A stretch of DNA of 64,000 nt from Halobacillus sp. A1 (GCF_024189295.1 NZ_JAIZEN010000003.1:186001-250000); one strand, 5' to 3'; positions 17,891-26,940 are shown, numbered from the stretch's first letter. Notes: a model not told the origin generated them from the sequence alone. Numbers and translations are program-made.

Positions 17891-18441
17891 TTGCTGGGAT
17901 AGGAACTCTTCTATTGTCTAAAGAAATCGGTGAAACAGCGGGGTAGGTAGGCTGCCTGGCGAACCTTCGTAAAATTACAGAAAACAAGTCATTATACCGA
18001 ACTCTAAATTTCTACATAACAACGAAATGAAGCTTTCAATAAAAAACCTCATAGCATACATAATGGATCGTATTATTTTGCTGTTTCTACTAAAATTGTT
18101 CTTTATTAGTTTTGCTGTTAAGATTTCTGAGCGATTTGTTAATAAATGGCCTCAATTAATAGATAAAAGTCTATAAAATTATTTTATTTTTACTATTGCA
18201 TTCACTGAAAAATTACGCACAAAACGATTAATGCAAGGAAAAATATGCAAATATAGCATAAAAGTAGTCATATATACCCATTTTGTAAACTCTTTGCAAT
18301 TTAAGCGTCATAGTTGCAAAGAAACTGTTAGCTGTTTGTTCTTAATTTTTATAGAGAATCTGTTAATCTTGTAATTGTGGTTAAAACAAAAGATTTTAAT
18401 TAAATTAAATATTTGAAGAAATATATAGGAGGACTCTACAA
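17891..18441. other. Intergenic leader region upstream of the LysM-3D gene
   Basis: About 550 AT-rich bases with no supported gene. It contains a WalR-like box (18284-18300) and a long stretch that is probably promoter and 5' leader of the wall-protein gene. I looked for a c-di-AMP (ydaO) riboswitch, common before such genes, and did not recognise one. Confidence 0.5.
18284..18300 (+). promoter_or_regulatory. WalR-like box
   Basis: TGTAAA-N5-TGCAAT differs by one base from the WalR consensus TGTWAH-N5-TGTWAH. In B. subtilis the LysM-3D gene yocH is a WalRK target, which makes this site plausible. It lies about 140 bases before the start codon. Confidence 0.45.
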
Positions 18442-19275
18442 ATGAAAAAAACAGCTTTCTCATTAGTAGCAACAGCAGCATTAACAGGTGCATTCGCAAC
18501 TGGCGTAAGTGCTGAAGAATATAAAGTAAACAAAGGTGATACACTTTGGAGCATTTCAGAAGAAAAAGGTGTATCTGTAGACAGCCTAAAAGAAAACAAC
18601 AAACTTGATTCCAATGTAATTTACCCTGATCAAACTCTTTCTGTTTCTGGCGAGCAGAAATCAGAAGAAGTGAAATCTGAGAGCAGCTATACAGTGAAAT
18701 CAGGCGACACTCTTTACGGGATTTCTAAAGAATATGGAGTAAGTGTTGATGACTTGAAAGGGTGGAACGATCTTTCAAACGACACGATTTATCCAGACGA
18801 TAAGTTGACAGTGTCTGGTGATTCTGAGAAAGAAACTTCTGAACCTAAAGAAGAATCTTCTGAGCCTAAAGAAGAAAAAGAAGAACCAGCTGAAGAAGAA
18901 ACTTCTGAACCAAAAGAAGAATCTGCCCCAGCTGAAGAATCCAGCAATGATTCAAGTGAGCAAGATAATAGTAACGATGTAGTTAAAGAAGTAGAAGCAG
19001 AAGCAACTGCTTATACTGCGAACTGCGAAGGTTGCACAGGTGTAACTGCAACAGGTATTGACTTGAATAACAATCCTGATCAAAAAGTGATCGCAGTAGA
19101 CCCTGATGTTATCCCACTAGGATCTAAAGTATATGTTGAAGGATACGGAACTGCTATTGCTGGTGATACTGGCGGCGCTATCCAGGGTAACCGCATAGAT
19201 CTTTATATGCAAGACCGTGGCGATGCATTAGACTTCGGTAGACAAAATGTTACTGTACAAGTTCTAGCTGAATAA
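18442..19275 (+). CDS. Secreted LysM-3D domain cell-wall protein (YocH-like)
   Basis: A 277-residue secreted protein. A signal peptide (about 1-24, ending VSA) precedes two LysM peptidoglycan-binding repeats (YKVNKGDTLWSISEEKG and YTVKSGDTLYGISKEYG). A Glu/Pro/Ser-rich acidic linker (about 130-175) leads to a C-terminal 3D domain with TAYTA, GDTGGAIQGNRIDLYM and the DRGDALDFGR segment. It resembles B. subtilis YocH, a probable wall-lytic enzyme under WalRK control. AGGAGG precedes the ATG. It is transcribed alone, with a strong terminator. Confidence 0.93.
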   Translation: MKKTAFSLVATAALTGAFATGVSAEEYKVNKGDTLWSISEEKGVSVDSLKENNKLDSNVIYPDQTLSVSGEQKSEEVKSESSYTVKSGDTLYGISKEYGVSVDDLKGWNDLSNDTIYPDDKLTVSGDSEKETSEPKEESSEPKEEKEEPAEEETSEPKEESAPAEESSNDSSEQDNSNDVVKEVEAEATAYTANCEGCTGVTATGIDLNNNPDQKVIAVDPDVIPLGSKVYVEGYGTAIAGDTGGAIQGNRIDLYMQDRGDALDFGRQNVTVQVLAE

Positions 19276-19290
19276 TTAATAGCTTATAAT

Positions 19291-19330
19291 AAAAAGCCCA
19301 CTATTGCCCCCACAATAGTGGGCTTTTTAG
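19291..19330 (+). terminator. Terminator of the LysM-3D gene
   Basis: AAAAAGCCCACTATTG and CAATAGTGGGCTTTTT form a 16-bp stem. Confidence 0.93.
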
Positions 19331-19449
19331 TGTCACAAAATAGTCTACAGCCATGGGATACAGCTTCATAAAATAGATAATTCTTTCGGAATTTGTTGAA
19401 TACTGCTAAACTGTCATAGAAGCAACTAAGGTGGTAAAGGGGTCTTAAA

Positions 19450-19962
19450 ATGAATAGAGTAGCCATTCTCGGTTCTGCGGGTTCTGGAAAATCAACATTG
19501 GCCAAACAATTAGGTGGTCGTCACCACATTGAAGTTGTACATATGGATCGTTTGTTTTGGAAGCCCGGTTGGATCATGTCCACCCAGGCAGAACTTGCTG
19601 CTAAACAAAAAGTACATTTAGGAAAACCTTCCTGGATTATTGAAGGGAATTACAGTGGAGTATGGGATGAGAGGCTTGCTCTAGCTGATACTGTGATCAT
19701 GCTGGATTTGAACCGCTATTTATGCTTATTGAGGATTTTGAAACGCTGGCTTTTGAACAAAGGCAAATCAAGAGAAGATATGGCACCAGGCTGTTCAGAG
19801 AGAATGTCGTTAGAATTCATTAAATATGTTTGGAACTATCCCACCAAAAAAAGAAGCCATGTCATGTCGTCCGCTTTAGAACAAGCAAACCACGCTCAAA
19901 TCGTCATCTTACCATCAAAAAAATCTGTCAAAAAATTCTTGTGTCAAAACATTTGCACTTGA
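19450..19962 (+). CDS. P-loop kinase-like protein (FlaR / topology modulation family)
   Basis: A 170-residue P-loop protein with Walker A GSAGSGKST at residues 9-17. HMDRLFWKPGW and WIIEGNYSGVWDERL are family blocks, and the LDLNRYLCLLRILKRWL region fits a LID. These features match the adenylate-kinase-like FlaR group, named for DNA topology modulation but likely nucleotide or small-molecule kinases. AAAGGGG precedes the ATG. A dispersed repeat starts immediately after its stop codon. Confidence 0.82.
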   Translation: MNRVAILGSAGSGKSTLAKQLGGRHHIEVVHMDRLFWKPGWIMSTQAELAAKQKVHLGKPSWIIEGNYSGVWDERLALADTVIMLDLNRYLCLLRILKRWLLNKGKSREDMAPGCSERMSLEFIKYVWNYPTKKRSHVMSSALEQANHAQIVILPSKKSVKKFLCQNICT

Positions 19963-20010
19963 AACTTAGTAGCAACTCCGAGAATTGTTTTAAAACCAAT
20001 CATTAAAACC
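19963..20010 (+). repeat. Dispersed repeat, copy 1 (AGTAGCAACTCCGA family)
   Basis: AACTTAGTAGCAACTCCGA begins directly after the TGA of the P-loop gene. Similarity to copy 2 (48901) continues for about 25 bases beyond this core (TTTAAAAcCAATCA-type sequence). Confidence 0.75.
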
Positions 20011-20038
20011 GAACAAATGTACTTATTATTAGACAAAA

Positions 20039-20081
20039 CCACTCCCCTTTATTGTAAAATAAAAGAAAAGCAGGGGAGTGG
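20039..20081. promoter_or_regulatory. Inverted repeat over the promoter and ribosome binding site of the PadR gene
   Basis: CCACTCCCCT (20039-20048) and AGGGGAGTGG (20072-20081) are perfect complements separated by 23 bases. The right arm is the ribosome binding site of the PadR-type gene. It could be a PadR operator or an RNA hairpin that hides the binding site. Confidence 0.6.
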
Positions 20082-20086
20082 ATGAT

Positions 20087-20467
20087 ATGTCTCATAAAAA
20101 TAATCCGAAACGATTTGCATTGAACATGAGTGCTGCTCAATTTACAAAATTTTATATTATGCATTTGCTTCAAGTAAGTGAACCTTTAATCAGTGAACAT
20201 TTCAAAGCCGAGTTCCACAAGCTTACAAAAAATTGGATACCTGCACCTTCTACATTGCTTGATACCCTGCATGAGATGACTGAAGAAGGGTTACTCTATC
20301 GAAAAGAAGATTATAAATCACATGAAAAGAAACGTCAAAAAGTGTATTGGTACTACCTCACTGACCAGGGAAAAGAAGAATTTGACGTTCTTAAGAAGCG
20401 GTATAAGATTTTATTTGAAGAGCAGCTGAAGATACTCAACCAAATTATGAAAGATGTTTACAAATAG
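20087..20467 (+). CDS. PadR family transcriptional regulator
   Basis: A 126-residue PadR-type winged helix. The N-terminal region FYIMHLLQVSEPLISEHFKAEF and the wing VYWYYLTDQGKEEFDVLKKRY match the family; the C-terminal helix is short (PadR-s1-like), used for dimerisation. ATG 20087 sits eight bases after AGGGGAG. It overlaps or abuts the flavin oxidoreductase gene (25 bases between), so it probably controls itself and that gene in response to a toxic small molecule. The ligand is unknown. Confidence 0.83.
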   Translation: MSHKNNPKRFALNMSAAQFTKFYIMHLLQVSEPLISEHFKAEFHKLTKNWIPAPSTLLDTLHEMTEEGLLYRKEDYKSHEKKRQKVYWYYLTDQGKEEFDVLKKRYKILFEEQLKILNQIMKDVYK

Positions 20468-20492
20468 TTCGAAAAGGAAGGATCCTGTAATT

Positions 20493-21518
20493 ATGATCTT
20501 AAGTGTATTAGATCAGAGCCCTATATCAAAAGGAGACTCTGCAGAGACCGCCCTTATGAATTCATTATCTTTAGCGAAATATACCGAAAAGCTAGGCTAC
20601 TATAGATACTGGGTCGCAGAGCATCATAACACGAATGGACTGGCTGGCAGTTCTCCAGAAATCCTTGTGGGCAGAATTGCTTCTGTGACAACGTCCATAC
20701 GAGTAGGCTCTGGAGGGGTATTGCTGCCACAATACAGCCCTTTAAAGGTTGCCGAGAACTTTAAAGTTCTGCAAGCACTGTTCCCTAATCGAATTGATCT
20801 AGGTGTAGGCAGGTCACCTGGCGGCGGCAAAAAGACGAGAGCCGCACTGACAGATGGGTATGAAAAGCCTTTAAGCTCTTTTTCGAGACAAGTCAAAGAA
20901 GTTCAGCAATTTTTGCTTGGTGATATTCCAAAAGACCACCCATACTACGGTGTAGCTGCTAAACCTAAAACGGAGTATAATCCAGAAATGTGGATTTTAG
21001 GGCTTACAGAACGGGGGGCGAAGCATGCTGCGGTTAACGGTACGGGGTTTACGTTCGGCCATTTCATTAATCCGGACAATGCTATAGAATCGATCACTAC
21101 GTACAAAGATAAATTCAAACCGTCTATAAGCCTTGCTGCACCTAAGGTAAACGCATGTGTATTCGTCATATGCGCAAGCACGGATGAGGAAGCCGAAGAA
21201 CTGGCGTTGAGCCAGGATAAGTGGCTTCTGCAAGTTGAAAAAGGATTGGATACTACAGTACCTTCAATAACAGAGGTCAAATCCTCTCCGTTTACAGAAA
21301 AAGAACGTGAAAAAATTAAAAACAATAGGAAGAGATGCATCATCGGCAGTCCGGAAAAGGTATATGCTCAGCTTGAAAAATTAAGCGAAGCTTACGGGAC
21401 AGATGAATTTTTGCTGATCACTAATATTTTTGATTTTGAAGCAAAAAAAGAATCTTATCGGTTGATCGCCGAATATGCGAATAAAGTAAAATCAACAAAG
21501 AGAGCAGGGAATATATGA
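20493..21518 (+). CDS. LLM-class flavin-dependent oxidoreductase (luciferase-like)
   Basis: A 341-residue luciferase-like TIM-barrel monooxygenase. SVLDQSPI at the start, YWVAEHHNTNGLAGSSPEI, IRVGSGGVLLPQYSPLKVAE and NRIDLGVGRSPGG are the typical F420/FMN-fold blocks; the HH and SPGG regions fit FMN-dependent MsnO8-type enzymes. AAGGAAGG is about 10 bases before ATG 20493. It sits between a PadR regulator and cvfB, overlapping the latter by four bases (ATGA). Substrate unknown; possibly oxidative clearance of a compound sensed by PadR. Confidence 0.88.
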   Translation: MILSVLDQSPISKGDSAETALMNSLSLAKYTEKLGYYRYWVAEHHNTNGLAGSSPEILVGRIASVTTSIRVGSGGVLLPQYSPLKVAENFKVLQALFPNRIDLGVGRSPGGGKKTRAALTDGYEKPLSSFSRQVKEVQQFLLGDIPKDHPYYGVAAKPKTEYNPEMWILGLTERGAKHAAVNGTGFTFGHFINPDNAIESITTYKDKFKPSISLAAPKVNACVFVICASTDEEAEELALSQDKWLLQVEKGLDTTVPSITEVKSSPFTEKEREKIKNNRKRCIIGSPEKVYAQLEKLSEAYGTDEFLLITNIFDFEAKKESYRLIAEYANKVKSTKRAGNI

Positions 21519-22387
21519 TAAACTCAAGCAAGATTGGAACTATACAAACCTTACAAGTATCTAAAAAGACGGCAGATGGATTCATGTTAAGTGACGGGGA
21601 AACTGATTACCCTTTACCAGCTGATCAAATACATGAAGAAATCACCGAGATCGGCCAGACTGTATCAGCATTTATTTATAAGAACCGGGAAAAAGAAATC
21701 ATCGCTACAACAGTTATTCCTGAAGTCACTCTTGACTCTTATGGCTGGGCAGAGGTGGAGGAGGTTGTACTTAACCTCGGTGTGTTCGTGAATATAGGAG
21801 TAGATAAAGCTTTCTTAGTGTCTAAAGACCATCTGCCTCTTGTAAAGGAAGTTTGGCCGGAAGAAGGAGATTGGCTGTTCGTCAGCCTTGAAAAAGATAA
21901 AAAAGACAGGGTTTTTGCGGAGCCTATTTCAGAAGGGGAAGTAATAGAAGATCTGGAACAAGCTCCTGCGTCACTTTTGCATGAGACAGTTATCGGAAGA
22001 GTTTATCGTTCGACGAAAGCGGGATCTTTTGTATTGACTGGAGAGGGCTATCGCGGATTCATTCACCCATTTGAAAGGAAAACAGAGCCGCGACTTGGAG
22101 AAACTATCGAAGGTCGCGTCATTGATGTAAAAGATGACGGAACGATTAATATCTCTCTTCGTCCTTTGAAGCAGGAAGTGATGGGAGATGACGCTGAGCA
22201 AGTCTATCAGTTCCTTAAAGACAATGATGGAGTAATGAATTTAACTGATAAGAGCAGCCCCGATGAAATTCGTGATACTTTTCACATAAGCAAAGCCGCG
22301 TTCAAACGAGCACTTGGGAAATTGTTGAAAGAAAGAAAAATTATTCAGCAAGACGGAAAAACGATAATCAATCACCAGGAAGAATAA
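21515..22387 (+). CDS. cvfB: S1-domain RNA-binding protein CvfB
   Basis: A 290-residue protein of the CvfB/YitL family: three S1-like OB folds and a C-terminal winged helix (HISKAAFKRALGKLLKERKI). The third S1 domain is clear near residues 155-210 (ETVIGRVYRSTKAGSFV, GYRGFIHPFER, GRVIDVKDDGTINISLRP). CvfB binds RNA and affects virulence gene expression in Staphylococcus. Its ATG overlaps the stop of the oxidoreductase gene, giving translational coupling. Confidence 0.9.
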   Translation: MINSSKIGTIQTLQVSKKTADGFMLSDGETDYPLPADQIHEEITEIGQTVSAFIYKNREKEIIATTVIPEVTLDSYGWAEVEEVVLNLGVFVNIGVDKAFLVSKDHLPLVKEVWPEEGDWLFVSLEKDKKDRVFAEPISEGEVIEDLEQAPASLLHETVIGRVYRSTKAGSFVLTGEGYRGFIHPFERKTEPRLGETIEGRVIDVKDDGTINISLRPLKQEVMGDDAEQVYQFLKDNDGVMNLTDKSSPDEIRDTFHISKAAFKRALGKLLKERKIIQQDGKTIINHQEE

Positions 22388-22397
22388 GTATTCATCA

Positions 22398-22430
22398 CCC
22401 GGCTCCTTAAAAACAGCCGGGATTTTTATT
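22398..22430 (+). terminator. Terminator of the padR-LLM-cvfB operon
   Basis: CCCGGCT and AGCCGGG stem with a 10-base loop, followed by ATTTTTATTT. Confidence 0.85.
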
Positions 22431-22505
22431 TGAAGCAACCCTGCATAATAATCAGCTCTTATTCGCACATTAAATTCAGATAGAAATTTGAATGAGGTGT
22501 AAAGA

Positions 22506-23747
22506 ATGGCTGACGAGGAGAAAGAACAAAAAGTTAGCAGATGGTGTCTTGTAAGTATGGCATCCATCCCTCTAGTAATGACGTTAGGAAATTCGATGCT
22601 GATTCCCGTGCTTCCCATATTTGAAAAGAAAGTAGGGATCACTTCTTTTCAATCCAGTATGATTATAACCAGTTATTCTCTGGCTGCCATATTCCTAATC
22701 CCTGTCGCTGGCTATTTATCTGATCGGTTCGGAAGAAAAATCGTTATCCTTCCCAGCTTGATCTTAGCCTTAATTGGAGGAATTATAGCCGGGTTTGCCT
22801 CTTGGAAAATGAACGATCCCTTTACGTGGATTGTAATTGGACGTGTTCTACAAGGAGTCGGAGCTGCAGGTGCGACTCCGATCATCTTACCGTTAGTCGG
22901 AGATCTTTATAAAGACGACGATGAAAAAACGAGCAGCTGTTTAGGTATCATTGAAACCTCCAATACATTCGGCAAAGTTTTGAGTCCGATATTAGGCGCC
23001 GCATTTGCTGCTTTCTTGTGGTTTCTACCGTTCTTTTCGATATCTTTTTTCAGCTTGATTTCAATTGTACTCGTCATTTTATTTATTAAAGTACCTAAAA
23101 AGAAAGAAGATCCACCCAAGTTCAAACAATTCATCCATAAAACGAAGGATATTTTTAAAAAAGAAGGCAAGTGGCTTTACACGGTTTTTGTTATCGGTAT
23201 ATATTTAATGCTCATTTTATTTGGTGTATTGTTCTTCCTTTCAGACATATTTGAAAAAGTGCATGATCTATTTGGTGTGAAAAAGGGATTTGTATTAGCT
23301 ATTCCATTGTTTGGCTTATGTGTCTCCTCATTCATTACAGGGAAAATGATCAAAGGCGACATCTCAACTATGAAGAAAGTTGTCATATTCAGCTTAATAC
23401 TGGCTTCTTCTTCCGTTGTGTTTGTGGGATTCATTAGTGAGAAATTGTTATGGCTTCTTGTTGTCACTTCTCTTTTAGGTATTGCAATAGGAGCTATTCT
23501 ACCTACTTTAGACGCGATGATTACGGAAGGTATAGAAAAAGAAGAGAGGGGTACGATCACCTCATTTTACAGTTCCTCAAGGTTTATAGGCGTAGCGCTC
23601 GGCCCTCCCGTTATGTCCATGGTTATGAAAAATTATTTGAATATCAGCTATATAGCTGCAGGTGGTGTAGGGATTATATTATTGCTGCTGGCTATGCGTT
23701 TAATTAAAACAGATAAATCTAATAAAACGGAAGAAGTACCGGTATAA
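22506..23747 (+). CDS. MFS drug:H+ antiporter-like transporter
   Basis: A 413-residue membrane protein with about 12 predicted hydrophobic segments. Motif A in the first cytoplasmic loop reads GYLSDRFGRK, and RVLQGVGAAGATPI fits motif B of the DHA1 (12-TM) drug-efflux group; ALGPPVMS resembles the late-half repeat. A charged central loop (KVPKKKEDPPKFK) links the halves. GAGGTG precedes the ATG. Substrate unknown; a multidrug or sugar efflux role is possible. Confidence 0.87.
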   Translation: MADEEKEQKVSRWCLVSMASIPLVMTLGNSMLIPVLPIFEKKVGITSFQSSMIITSYSLAAIFLIPVAGYLSDRFGRKIVILPSLILALIGGIIAGFASWKMNDPFTWIVIGRVLQGVGAAGATPIILPLVGDLYKDDDEKTSSCLGIIETSNTFGKVLSPILGAAFAAFLWFLPFFSISFFSLISIVLVILFIKVPKKKEDPPKFKQFIHKTKDIFKKEGKWLYTVFVIGIYLMLILFGVLFFLSDIFEKVHDLFGVKKGFVLAIPLFGLCVSSFITGKMIKGDISTMKKVVIFSLILASSSVVFVGFISEKLLWLLVVTSLLGIAIGAILPTLDAMITEGIEKEERGTITSFYSSSRFIGVALGPPVMSMVMKNYLNISYIAAGGVGIILLLLAMRLIKTDKSNKTEEVPV

Positions 23748-23786
23748 GAAAAAGGATCCACTTATTCACAAAGTGGATCCTTTTTC
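23748..23786. terminator. Bidirectional terminator
   Basis: GAAAAAGGATCCACTT and AAGTGGATCCTTTTTC form a 16-bp perfect stem between converging genes. The right arm includes the 3' end of the leftward gene. Confidence 0.92.
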
Positions 23787-24326
23787 TTGCATGATTCTCT
23801 TATCTTTTAACAGGGAGGGGTGGATCGCTTTCGCCTGGCCTTTAAGGTTGCTCAAATTCACTCCAGCACCATGGTAGTAAGCTTGCCAGACCATCTTAGT
23901 ACAGTATTGTTCCTCATATATGTCATTAAGAGGAGTTAAAACCCGATAAGACGCTTCAGGATACTTAGTAAACAAAAGCTCAAGATGATGAGCGGCTTTC
24001 ACACCAAGAGAGGGATTGTTAGGGCCATACACCCGTATCCCACGAAATTTACTGTAATATTCCACGACTGGATCTTGCACAAGGCCTGCAGGTACAGAAT
24101 GTACGACTTGAAGGTTATTGTTAACCATCCCTACGTGTCCAACATATTTTGATTCGCTTTTTCCGATCGGCGAAAACAGTAAATCTCCAGGTTCTATTTT
24201 GACAGTGGTACCCGGATAACATTCTTCATCACTCTGTATCACTGGAGCGATAACTTTTTTGGGGCGAAGGAAGAAAACGAACACCCCTGTAAGTAAACCG
24301 AGGATAATAGACTTATTTTTCATCAT
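23766..24326 (-). CDS. Membrane-anchored YiiX/YebB-type permuted papain-like hydrolase
   Basis: A 186-residue protein with an N-terminal signal anchor (about 5-22). The catalytic His is in GHVGMV and the Cys in EQYCTKMVWQAYY, in the permuted order typical of YiiX/YebB (NlpC/P60 superfamily), with GDLLFSPIG before them. Such enzymes are thought to cut amide bonds in peptides or lipids outside the membrane. AAGGGTG lies upstream of an ATG-ATG pair. Converges with the MFS gene. Confidence 0.83.
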   Translation of the reverse strand: MMKNKSIILGLLTGVFVFFLRPKKVIAPVIQSDEECYPGTTVKIEPGDLLFSPIGKSESKYVGHVGMVNNNLQVVHSVPAGLVQDPVVEYYSKFRGIRVYGPNNPSLGVKAAHHLELLFTKYPEASYRVLTPLNDIYEEQYCTKMVWQAYYHGAGVNLSNLKGQAKAIHPSLLKDKRIMQEKGSTL

Positions 24327-24643
24327 GTACTACACCCTTACTGGTAAATTGACGTTACTCTCCTATCGTAGAAGATTATATTAAGAAATACAATGATATA
24401 GGCTGGTGAGTTCATTTGTTAAATTGGGGATAATTAGTATTATTAATGATTTTCACTAGAACAGATGGCTGATTGATTAAGCATACTTTCTTGCTTGAAA
24501 CAGGAGGTTTTACAGACTTTAAAAGTATTTTGCTGTGAAGAACTACAGGAGAGCCAGCGATTTGAGCTACCGATGTACAATTGATTTATAAATTAATGAC
24601 ATCAAACTAGGCTTTTTTCATACAATATTTTTGGGGTGAAAAT
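24327..24643. other. Divergent intergenic region
   Basis: About 315 bases between the leftward papain-like gene and cwlJ. No additional gene, hairpin or known motif was recognised. Confidence 0.5.
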
Positions 24644-25087
24644 ATGCCGAGAGTAAAATATACAGATTCAGATGTCGCCTTAATGGCCAGAATGATGAGA
24701 GCGGAAGCCGAAGGTGAAGGAAAACAAGGCATGTTATACGTCGGGAACGTAATTGTAAACCGCGCTAAAGCAGATTGTTTAGATTTCAGAGATGTGAGGA
24801 CAATTCGGCAAGTCATTTTTCAAGTGCAAGGAGGCAATTATTCTTTTGAAGCTGTACAAAAGGGTAATCTTTTTTATAACAGAGCGAGATCTGTAGAGAA
24901 AAGATTAGCAAGACAGAATTTAGAATTTTGGAGAGAACATCCAGCCAAATACTCTCTCTGGTATTTCAATCCATATGCTGATTGTCCTCCTACATGGTAC
25001 GGTCAACCTTTTTCCGGTCAATTTAAGAATCATTGTTATTATGAACCAGCCGCAGACACATGTGCCAGCGTATATACTGGAGGGTAA
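24644..25087 (+). CDS. cwlJ: Spore cortex-lytic hydrolase CwlJ
   Basis: A 147-residue protein of the SleB/CwlJ hydrolase family and of CwlJ size (no peptidoglycan-binding domain). ARMMRAEAEGEGKQGMLYVG carries the catalytic Glu region; RTIRQVIFQ, PAKYSLWYFNPY and FKNHCYYEP are typical CwlJ blocks. In Bacillus it is a coat-associated enzyme that degrades cortex when Ca-dipicolinate is released during germination. It marks the host as a spore former. GGGGTG lies upstream of the ATG. The usual partner gerQ is not adjacent. Confidence 0.93.
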   Translation: MPRVKYTDSDVALMARMMRAEAEGEGKQGMLYVGNVIVNRAKADCLDFRDVRTIRQVIFQVQGGNYSFEAVQKGNLFYNRARSVEKRLARQNLEFWREHPAKYSLWYFNPYADCPPTWYGQPFSGQFKNHCYYEPAADTCASVYTGG

Positions 25088-25136
25088 GCCTGCTAGCAGC
25101 ACTAAATTTATTTAGTAATATCTGTTATCACAAGCT

Positions 25137-25174
25137 TAAGAAGATGACTTCTGCATAGTCATCTTCTTAGTTTT
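25137..25174 (+). terminator. Terminator between cwlJ and metA
   Basis: TAAGAAGATGACT and AGTCATCTTCTTA form a 13-bp perfect stem with a TTTTGG tail. Confidence 0.88.
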
Positions 25175-25231
25175 GGTTTTAAAAGCTCAATATGGCTTTA
25201 ATGCAACTTTAAACCATGTTAATTACACATA

Positions 25232-26137
25232 TTACCATGAATATGGAGTCTGCTGATAAACGTAATAATTGAGCCAGTTAGAAAACATAAGATAGGCATG
25301 CGAGCGCCACCTATTCGCTGGTTTTTGTTCTGGATCGTCAGCTGGAAAATAATCAGTAGGAATATTCGGATCAAGTCCTTTTTCCATGTCCCTGTGATAC
25401 TCGAGGCCCAGAGTAGCTGCATCATATTCCAAGTGTCCTGTAATCATCACATGCTTTCGGTCTTTTGAAACGATCGTAAATGGGCCGGCATGCTCTGAAC
25501 TTGATACGAGTATCAAATCCTCATGATCTTGTATTTCTTTCTCTGAGACACTCGTATAACGAGAATGGGGGGCTAAAAATTCATCATCACATCCTCTGAC
25601 CAGTTCTACTTCAGCATGAACCAAATGGTGGTTGAACACCCCTGTGCTTTTTTGAGGCAGATGATACTTGTCGATACCATAATGGTAATAAAGAGCCGCC
25701 TGAGCTCCCCAGCAAATATGCATCACCGAAGTTACGTTGGTTTTTGACCATTCCATAATCTCTGTAAGCTCATTCCAGTAAGCAACATGCTCATATTGAA
25801 GCTGTTCTACAGGTGCCCCAGTAATAATCATCCCGTCGTATCGAAGATCTTTGATTTGTTGAAAACTTTTATAAAATTGATCCAGGTGAGATTTGCTTAC
25901 ATTTTTAGATGCATAACTTGCTGTATGAAGAAATTCCACATTCACCTGCAGCGGTGAATTACTCAAAAGTCTTAACAGCTGCGTTTCTGTACGTTGTTTT
26001 TCAGGCATTAGATTTAACACTAATATTTTTAAAGGACGAATATCCTGGGTGACAGCCTGCTGTTCGTCCATAATGAAAATTTTTTCGTTAGCTAAAATGT
26101 CTCCGGCTGGCAGATTTTTAGGAATCTTAATAGGCAA
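25232..26137 (-). CDS. metAA: Homoserine O-acetyltransferase (MetA type)
   Basis: A 301-residue MetA. The catalytic Cys142 (HICWGAQAA), His235 and Glu237 (GHLEYD) are at the numbering known for the family. Residue 111 is Glu (GAPVE), the determinant of acetyl-CoA over succinyl-CoA use in Bacillus enzymes (E. coli has Gly). It therefore should make O-acetylhomoserine for methionine synthesis. The start is TTG, nine bases after AAGGAGG. No SAM riboswitch was recognised upstream, which is unusual for a Bacillaceae methionine gene. Confidence 0.95.
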   Translation of the reverse strand: MPIKIPKNLPAGDILANEKIFIMDEQQAVTQDIRPLKILVLNLMPEKQRTETQLLRLLSNSPLQVNVEFLHTASYASKNVSKSHLDQFYKSFQQIKDLRYDGMIITGAPVEQLQYEHVAYWNELTEIMEWSKTNVTSVMHICWGAQAALYYHYGIDKYHLPQKSTGVFNHHLVHAEVELVRGCDDEFLAPHSRYTSVSEKEIQDHEDLILVSSSEHAGPFTIVSKDRKHVMITGHLEYDAATLGLEYHRDMEKGLDPNIPTDYFPADDPEQKPANRWRSHAYLMFSNWLNYYVYQQTPYSW

Positions 26138-26590
26138 ATCACTATTCCTCCTTAGAAAATGTTACTAGTTCCATTATAGAGAGGTAAATTTAACGGTGCA
26201 ACGGGATAAAGGATATTGGGTTTCATTTATCATCAGTCCGTTGATTCTATGGAGATTTTCAGTCTAAATTTAATGAGGCTGAAGAGAAAAATTCTCGCTA
26301 TTCTGTTACGACTACATATGGTTAAGACATCTGATTAAGTAAACCACTTTTAAACTCTTCAAGACTTCAATATTTAGTTTCAGCTGCTCGCTTCATGACA
26401 AAAAAACCAACAGAGATCACTTAAAGTCTTCAAGAACCGTCTCTTTAAACCACGTTCATGAAACTTTACCAAGACGAAAACGTTGTATCAGTAAGAAAGT
26501 GGTCAATCGGCGTACTAAAAGGACAGATTGATGGGTATGTACAGTTCAAATCGAAGAGACTTTATTAATAAATAGGGGAGAGTTGCTGAT
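26138..26590. other. Intergenic region, possibly with a decayed small frame
   Basis: About 450 bases. No riboswitch and no well-supported gene. A 36-codon frame (26458-26568, +) encodes a plausible-looking peptide (MKLYQDENVVSVRKWSIG...) but has no ribosome binding site; it may be a gene remnant. Confidence 0.3.
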
Positions 26591-26824
26591 ATGAAAGAAA
26601 AAATGCCATATATCATCTATTGGCTTATTTTTATAGTTGGACTGCATTCCTACGTTTATTTGACTATGAATTATGGTATTATCTATACCATTATTTTAAC
26701 GTTTGTTTGTGGGTTTTTTTCGGGTTTGCTGGCGCTTGTTATGAGTAATCGAACATTCATTCTGTTGAGTACCTTACTTTTCATTAGCCCCTATATAATT
26801 TTATTTATCATTAACCTCGTTTAA
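26591..26824 (+). CDS. Small membrane protein
   Basis: A 77-residue protein with three hydrophobic segments (about 6-24, 28-48, 53-75) and almost no loops. GGGGAG lies about 11 bases before the ATG. No family was recognised. It stands alone between metA and the glycosylase gene. Confidence 0.6.
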   Translation: MKEKMPYIIYWLIFIVGLHSYVYLTMNYGIIYTIILTFVCGFFSGLLALVMSNRTFILLSTLLFISPYIILFIINLV

Positions 26825-26940
26825 AATTTTGTAAGGAAACTGCAGTGGATATATAGAGACAGAAGAATACGTGTGTCATCATGACGTCACTATAGAGGCT
26901 TATCAACTTCTTAAGTTTATCCAGAGAGGATTATTAAATA

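Noticed and set aside
17891-18441. c-di-AMP (ydaO) riboswitch expected before a LysM wall-protein gene
   Set aside because: The conserved core blocks were not recognised.
18841-18930. Repetitive GAAGAAGAA-type tract
   Set aside because: It is the acidic Glu/Pro/Ser linker of the LysM-3D protein, not a CRISPR or independent repeat.
24619-24626. CATACAAT, resembling a sigma-E -10 element before cwlJ
   Set aside because: It would place the transcript start on the ribosome binding site, and no matching -35 is seen.
26138-26590. SAM riboswitch expected upstream of metA
   Set aside because: Looked for the GATGAAGCC-type core on the minus strand and did not find it.
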